Shown here in pieces: positions 60,397 through 64,000 of a stretch of DNA of 64,000 bases. Both the position numbers and the translations under genes were made by a program. Position 1 is the stretch's first letter. The number at the start of each line of letters is the position of its first letter. The notes below the pieces were generated by a model. It was not told where the DNA came from. It did no database searches and saw only the letters and a program-made list of their open reading frames with translations. This stretch comes from G965276675 sp965276675 (lineage in GTDB: Bacteria > Acidobacteriota > Terriglobia > Terriglobales > Acidobacteriaceae). The stretch is taken from the NCBI GenBank assembly GCA_965276675.1, contig OZ255624.1, positions 2,542,001 through 2,606,000 on the forward strand. The letters are read 5' to 3'.

Positions 60397-61454
60397 TGGC
60401 CAGTGCGCCGCAGGCACCGCCGCAACGGGGGCGAAGTCGAGGCGCGCATCGCGTGCTCGTAATAGCGCTTGCTGTTGGACTAGTGGTTTCGATTGTGCTT
60501 TCTGCGGGAGTCGGCGCGATTCACGTGCCAGTTCGCGACGTTGCTAGAGCGCTGTTTGCACACGCCGCGTTGCAGCCGGAAGAGAGCACCATCTTGTTTG
60601 CGATACGGCTGCCGCGCATTCTGGCGGCGGCGATCGTGGGCAGCGCACTGTCGGCCTCCGGGCTGCTCTTTCAGGGATTGTTTCGTAATCCGCTGGCCGA
60701 CCCGTATGTCATCGGCTCCTCTGGCGGCGCGGTGCTCGGCGCTTCGATTGGCGTCTTCGTGGCGCCGGCACTCTCCTTCGCGGGCTTCAGCGCCACGGCG
60801 CTGCTGGCCTTTGCTGGAGCAGTGGTTTCGATTGCGGTCGTTTACAGTTTGGCGCGCGTGAATGGCCGCACTCCGGTGGTCACGTTGCTGCTGGCAGGCT
60901 TCGCTGTTAGTACCATGCTCAGCTACTCGTCTTATTTTCTCGAGGTGCTGGACCAGAATCTCGGCACTGGCATGCGCGTGCTCGCTGCATGGTTGCATGG
61001 CGCAATTTCTGTGCCGGCATGGACACAACTCGTGGTCGTGTTTGGCATATTGATGATCGGGCTTGGCGCCTCGGTGCCGCTGATGCGGAGTCTCAATTCG
61101 CTGGCACTGGGCGAGGAGTTCGCCCAGCACCTGGGCGTGCATGTGGAGTGGACGCGTGTAGGCGTGATTCTGGTTGGGTCGCTGCTCACGGCAGCCGCGG
61201 TAGCGTTGGGCGGCCTGATCAGTTTTGTAGGACTGGTCGTGCCGCACCTAGCACGGATGATCATCGGTCCGGACCACGCGCGTTTGCTGCCCGTTGTCGC
61301 TATTGGTGGGGCGATCTTTATGGTCGTTACCGACACGCTGGCCCGCACTGTGCTGGCGCCCGCTGAGGTGCCAGTCGGTGTGCTAATGGCATTTATCGGC
61401 GGCCCATTTTTTCTGTTCCTTTTGCGCCAGACCAAGCAGGAGGTGGTGCTGTGA
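60381..61454 (+). CDS. btuC: Cobalamin ABC transporter permease (FecCD family)
   Basis: A 357-aa permease with about ten helices. FecCD motifs include LPRILAAAIVGSALSASGLLFQGLFRNPLADPYVIGSSGGA, the GGLISFVGLVVPHLARMIIGPDHARLLPV block, and a final EVPVGVLMAFIGGPFFLFLL helix. It transports cobalamin across the inner membrane. GTG 60381 follows GGAGGTGAGTC; ATG 60396 overlapping the btuB stop is an alternative. Stop overlaps btuD. Confidence 0.93.
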   Translation: MEAEVMASAPQAPPQRGRSRGAHRVLVIALAVGLVVSIVLSAGVGAIHVPVRDVARALFAHAALQPEESTILFAIRLPRILAAAIVGSALSASGLLFQGLFRNPLADPYVIGSSGGAVLGASIGVFVAPALSFAGFSATALLAFAGAVVSIAVVYSLARVNGRTPVVTLLLAGFAVSTMLSYSSYFLEVLDQNLGTGMRVLAAWLHGAISVPAWTQLVVVFGILMIGLGASVPLMRSLNSLALGEEFAQHLGVHVEWTRVGVILVGSLLTAAAVALGGLISFVGLVVPHLARMIIGPDHARLLPVVAIGGAIFMVVTDTLARTVLAPAEVPVGVLMAFIGGPFFLFLLRQTKQEVVL

Positions 61455-62251
61455 GTGGCATACTTTCACTCTCAGATGTCAGCTTCGGCTACGGGCGGAA
61501 CCGGCTCCTGAGCGGGTTTGATCTGACTATCGAAGCGGGCGAATGCCTCGCCTTGATTGGCGCTAACGGAGTCGGCAAGACGACTCTGCTGGGCATTATG
61601 GCTGGCACGCTCCTTCCACAAACGGGTGAAATGCGAGTCGAGGGCGAGCTGGCGCGTGCCCGAAGCCGCCGCCAGATTGCGCGGTCGGTCGCGTTCGTTC
61701 CGCAACAGGTCGACGTTCCTTTTGAGTTCACGGTGGAGCAGCTGGTGCAGCAAGGGCGTTCGCCGTTTCTGGGCGTCTTTGGCGGATGGACACGGCAGGA
61801 CAGTGCTGCGGTGGAGCGGGCGCTCGAGCGCACCGACACGCGTTCGCTGCGCCACCGGATCTTTAATCAGCTGAGCGGAGGCGAGCGGCAACGCGTGAAG
61901 ATCGCCATTGGGCTGGCGCAGGAGCCGAAGCTGCTGCTGCTGGACGAACCCACACAACATCTGGACATTGGCCGGCAGTACGAGATCTCTGAACTGATAC
62001 AGTCGCTCAACCGCCAGGGCATCACGATCGTGGCGGCGATCCACGATCTGACGCTGATTGAGAGCACCTTTGGGTCGGTGCTGCTGCTCAGCCGTGGCGA
62101 GCGGCCAAAGCTGGGCACACCGCGCGAGGTGCTTCAGCCGGAGCTGCTGGAGCGGGCATTCAACTGCCCGCCACAGCGACAGCCGAGGCTGGTGAGCAGC
62201 GACGATCTTGTCACTCACAATGCAGAACGAAAGCGGAGAGTCGGACTATGA
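61451..62251 (+). CDS. btuD: Cobalamin ABC transporter ATPase
   Basis: A 266-aa ATPase of the FecCD-associated class: Walker A GANGVGKTTLLG, Q loop FVPQQVDVPFEF, signature LSGGERQRVKIAIG, Walker B LLLLDEPTQHLDIG, and switch His in AAIHDLTLI. It energises the BtuC permease. GTG 61451 overlaps the btuC stop, and the stop overlaps cobT, so all are translationally coupled. Confidence 0.93.
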   Translation: MSGILSLSDVSFGYGRNRLLSGFDLTIEAGECLALIGANGVGKTTLLGIMAGTLLPQTGEMRVEGELARARSRRQIARSVAFVPQQVDVPFEFTVEQLVQQGRSPFLGVFGGWTRQDSAAVERALERTDTRSLRHRIFNQLSGGERQRVKIAIGLAQEPKLLLLDEPTQHLDIGRQYEISELIQSLNRQGITIVAAIHDLTLIESTFGSVLLLSRGERPKLGTPREVLQPELLERAFNCPPQRQPRLVSSDDLVTHNAERKRRVGL

Positions 62252-63336
62252 ACGCGGCAGCTCCCTTGCCTGAATGCGTGGCCCATGTTGCCGGCAGGAT
62301 TGCGCCGGCAGATTCCCACGCGCGAGCGACAGCCCGATGTCGCATCGACAATCTGACCAAGCCTGTTGGCAGCCTGGGGCAGCTGGAGATCGTTGCAGAG
62401 CAGATGGCCGGTATCTTCGCGGGGCGGATTCCGTCGCCACTGCGCAAAGCAGTTTTCGTCTTTGCCGCGGATCACGGCGTGGTGGCAGAGGGCGTGAGTC
62501 CGTATCCGCAAGAGGTGACCGCGCAGATGGTTCACAACTTCCTAAGCGGCGGCGCGGCGATCAATGTGTTGGCGCGCGCAAATAGGGCAGAGTTGACGGT
62601 GGTGGATGTGGGTGTGAATGCCGAGTTCGCCACTGCACCCGGGCTGCATTGCGCGAAAGTACGCCACGGCAGCCGCAATCTTGCACACGAACCGGCGATG
62701 CTCCGCAAGGAACTCGCAGCCGCACTCGAGGTAGGGATCGAGCTTGCGACGAAGGTCAGCGAGCATGGAGTTTCGCTGGTCGCCGTAGGCGAGATGGGCA
62801 TCGGCAACACGACAGCGGCGAGCGCCATGACGGCGATGCTCACCGGGCAAGACGCGGCTGTCGTGACCGGGCGGGGAACCGGTCTCAATCCCGCTGCACA
62901 TGCACACAAGATCAGCGTCATCCGAGGAGCGATCACACGGCACTTTGACAACGGCGGGTGCAGCGCGTCTCCGCTCGAAGTGTTGCGATGCGTGGGCGGA
63001 CTGGAGATCGCGGCGATGACTGGCTTCTACCTGGGTGCGGCGGCCCAGCAAATGGCCGTTATATGCGATGGGTTTATCTCGACAGCTGCTGCTGCAGTGG
63101 CGATCGCGGTTGCTCCCGACGTCAAGGAGTATCTCTTCGCCGGACATCTGTCTGACGAGCCGGGCCATCGTTTCCTGCTTGAGTCGACCGGATTGGAGCC
63201 GCTTCTGAGAGTGGGCATGCGGCTCGGTGAGGGAACCGGCGCCGTGCTGGCGATGCCGCTCATTGAATCGGCTGTGCGCCTCTATGCCGAGATGGCCACC
63301 TTTGCCTCGGCTGGCGTGAGCACAGCAGGCGTATGA
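62248..63336 (+). CDS. cobT: Nicotinate-nucleotide-dimethylbenzimidazole phosphoribosyltransferase
   Basis: A 362-aa CobT. RIDNLTKPVGSLGQLE, FVFAADHGVVAEGVSPYPQEVTAQMV, the Asn-rich GEMGIGNTTAASAM block with TGRGTG, and the late catalytic-Glu segment RVGMRLGEGTGAVLAMPL are the expected elements. It makes alpha-ribazole phosphate for the lower ligand of cobalamin. It starts in the btuD stop (ATGA) and its stop overlaps cobS. Confidence 0.95.
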   Translation: MNAAAPLPECVAHVAGRIAPADSHARATARCRIDNLTKPVGSLGQLEIVAEQMAGIFAGRIPSPLRKAVFVFAADHGVVAEGVSPYPQEVTAQMVHNFLSGGAAINVLARANRAELTVVDVGVNAEFATAPGLHCAKVRHGSRNLAHEPAMLRKELAAALEVGIELATKVSEHGVSLVAVGEMGIGNTTAASAMTAMLTGQDAAVVTGRGTGLNPAAHAHKISVIRGAITRHFDNGGCSASPLEVLRCVGGLEIAAMTGFYLGAAAQQMAVICDGFISTAAAAVAIAVAPDVKEYLFAGHLSDEPGHRFLLESTGLEPLLRVGMRLGEGTGAVLAMPLIESAVRLYAEMATFASAGVSTAGV

Positions 63337-64000
63337 AGCGCACACTGGCCGACCTTGCCGTTGCCTTTCAATTTATGACGCGCCTTCCACTGCCGCGCCT
63401 AGAGTATCGGACGGATGCGCTTTCACGCGCAGCATCGTGGTTTCCGCTGGTTGGTTTGGTGGTTGGGCTGGGAGCAGCGGCAGTGCATCTCGCCATCGGT
63501 GCGCATCTCCCGCGTTCCGTGTCGGCGCTTCTCGTTCTGGTGTATCTGGTCTTGATCACGGGGGCTCTTCACGAAGATGGCTTGGCAGATGCTGCGGACG
63601 GATTCGGAGGCGGCTGGCATCGCGATCAGGTGCTGACCATCATGCGCGATAGCCGCATCGGCAGTTATGGTGCGATTGCGCTCGTGCTGTCGCTCACCGC
63701 GCGCTGGCTGCTGCTCTCGTCGCTCCCGGCCGGTACCTGGATTCGTTATGTAATCGCGGCGCATGTGCTATGCCGCTGGACTACGTTGCCGCTGAGCTAC
63801 TTTCTCAAACCCGCGCGCCAGGACGATGGCCAAGCGGCACGCATTGCACAGAGAACTCCGCGAGCAGCTTTGCTCGCGGGCACGCTGCTGGCGCTTGCGC
63901 TATGCTTTGGCGCGCTCGGGATGCTGGGCTGGGCGCCAGTGCTGACAGCGATCCTGGTCACAGGACTAGGCGCGATCTACTATCTCCGGCGGATCGGCGG
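63333..64000 (+). CDS. cobS: Adenosylcobinamide-GDP ribazoletransferase, partial (3' end outside window)
   Basis: At least 222 residues of CobS before the window ends. Hydrophobic start VAFQFMTRLPLPRL is followed by ALHEDGLADAADGFGGGW, the Asp-rich Mg-binding motif, then MRDSRIGSYGAIALVLSL and further membrane helices. It joins adenosylcobinamide-GDP to alpha-ribazole, completing cobalamin. It starts in the cobT stop overlap. Confidence 0.95.
   Translation, partial: MKRTLADLAVAFQFMTRLPLPRLEYRTDALSRAASWFPLVGLVVGLGAAAVHLAIGAHLPRSVSALLVLVYLVLITGALHEDGLADAADGFGGGWHRDQVLTIMRDSRIGSYGAIALVLSLTARWLLLSSLPAGTWIRYVIAAHVLCRWTTLPLSYFLKPARQDDGQAARIAQRTPRAALLAGTLLALALCFGALGMLGWAPVLTAILVTGLGAIYYLRRIG

Noticed and set aside
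1..64000. CRISPR arrays, complete insertion sequences and prophage genes
   Set aside because: No regularly spaced repeats, transposase or phage structural genes were recognised on either strand.

Overview
The window reads as a chromosomal segment of an acidobacterium, most likely class Terriglobia/Acidobacteriaceae. This is an inference from gene content: an ADOP-type MacB permease, a RibB protein with a degenerate GTP cyclohydrolase II half, separate LigD polymerase and ligase genes, GTG and TTG starts, and many small secreted proteins that I can only call conserved or hypothetical. No phage, plasmid, complete insertion sequence or CRISPR array was seen. Decayed genes and small repeats are common between the working genes.

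Layout. (1) 1-6405, minus strand: an exopolysaccharide operon with a WecG/TagA glycosyltransferase fused to a STAS domain, an O-antigen ligase/polymerase, a family 2 glycosyltransferase, a Wza-type export protein and a Wzz/GumC-type protein cut by the window edge. A small XRE regulator (6853-7113) lies upstream, with a repeat-rich spacer. (2) 7.6-13.3 kb: a YkgJ cysteine-cluster protein, a flavin amine oxidase, an S10 carboxypeptidase-like protein, a small TfoX/YjbR-like protein and a GH79-like glycosidase. (3) 13.3-15.0 kb: a gene graveyard holding a beta-lactamase-family pseudogene, a haloacid dehalogenase pseudogene and a small exported protein. (4) 15.1-25.9 kb: a 75-aa protein with a strong terminator, ribB(A), an ADOP permease, two small exported proteins, a GT-C-like membrane protein, an HAD hydrolase, an aminotransferase carrying an in-frame dispersed repeat, an MBL hydrolase and a DUF4337-like protein. 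(5) 25.9-27.4 kb: a possible integration scar, with a diverged tRNA-Arg 3' end, an M20 peptidase scrap, an exported protein and the intact tRNA-Arg(ACG). (6) 27.4-35.1 kb: TlpA-like thioredoxin, two PTPS/QueD paralogues, folE and truB, then the conserved tesA/ybbA-ybbP arrangement. (7) 35.2-41.2 kb: a CzcCBA-type metal efflux operon led by a small membrane protein. (8) 41.4-49.9 kb: tRNA-Gln(CTG), a GH36 alpha-galactosidase with an AGE-family epimerase, an aldo/keto reductase, and the convergent LigD polymerase and ligase genes. (9) 50.1-53.4 kb: an exported protein and a soluble PAS histidine kinase. (10) 53.6-64 kb: cobalamin salvage and uptake.

The cobalamin locus is the most notable part. 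A near-consensus sigma-70 promoter and a first cobalamin riboswitch precede cobU-cbiA-btuF. A second cobalamin riboswitch then precedes btuB-btuC-btuD-cobT-cobS, with coupled stop/start overlaps. The second riboswitch is interrupted by a 110-bp element that has perfect 13-bp terminal inverted repeats and is flanked by TAC on both sides. Removing the element plus one TAC restores exactly the sequence seen in the first riboswitch. This looks like a MITE inserted into a riboswitch aptamer.
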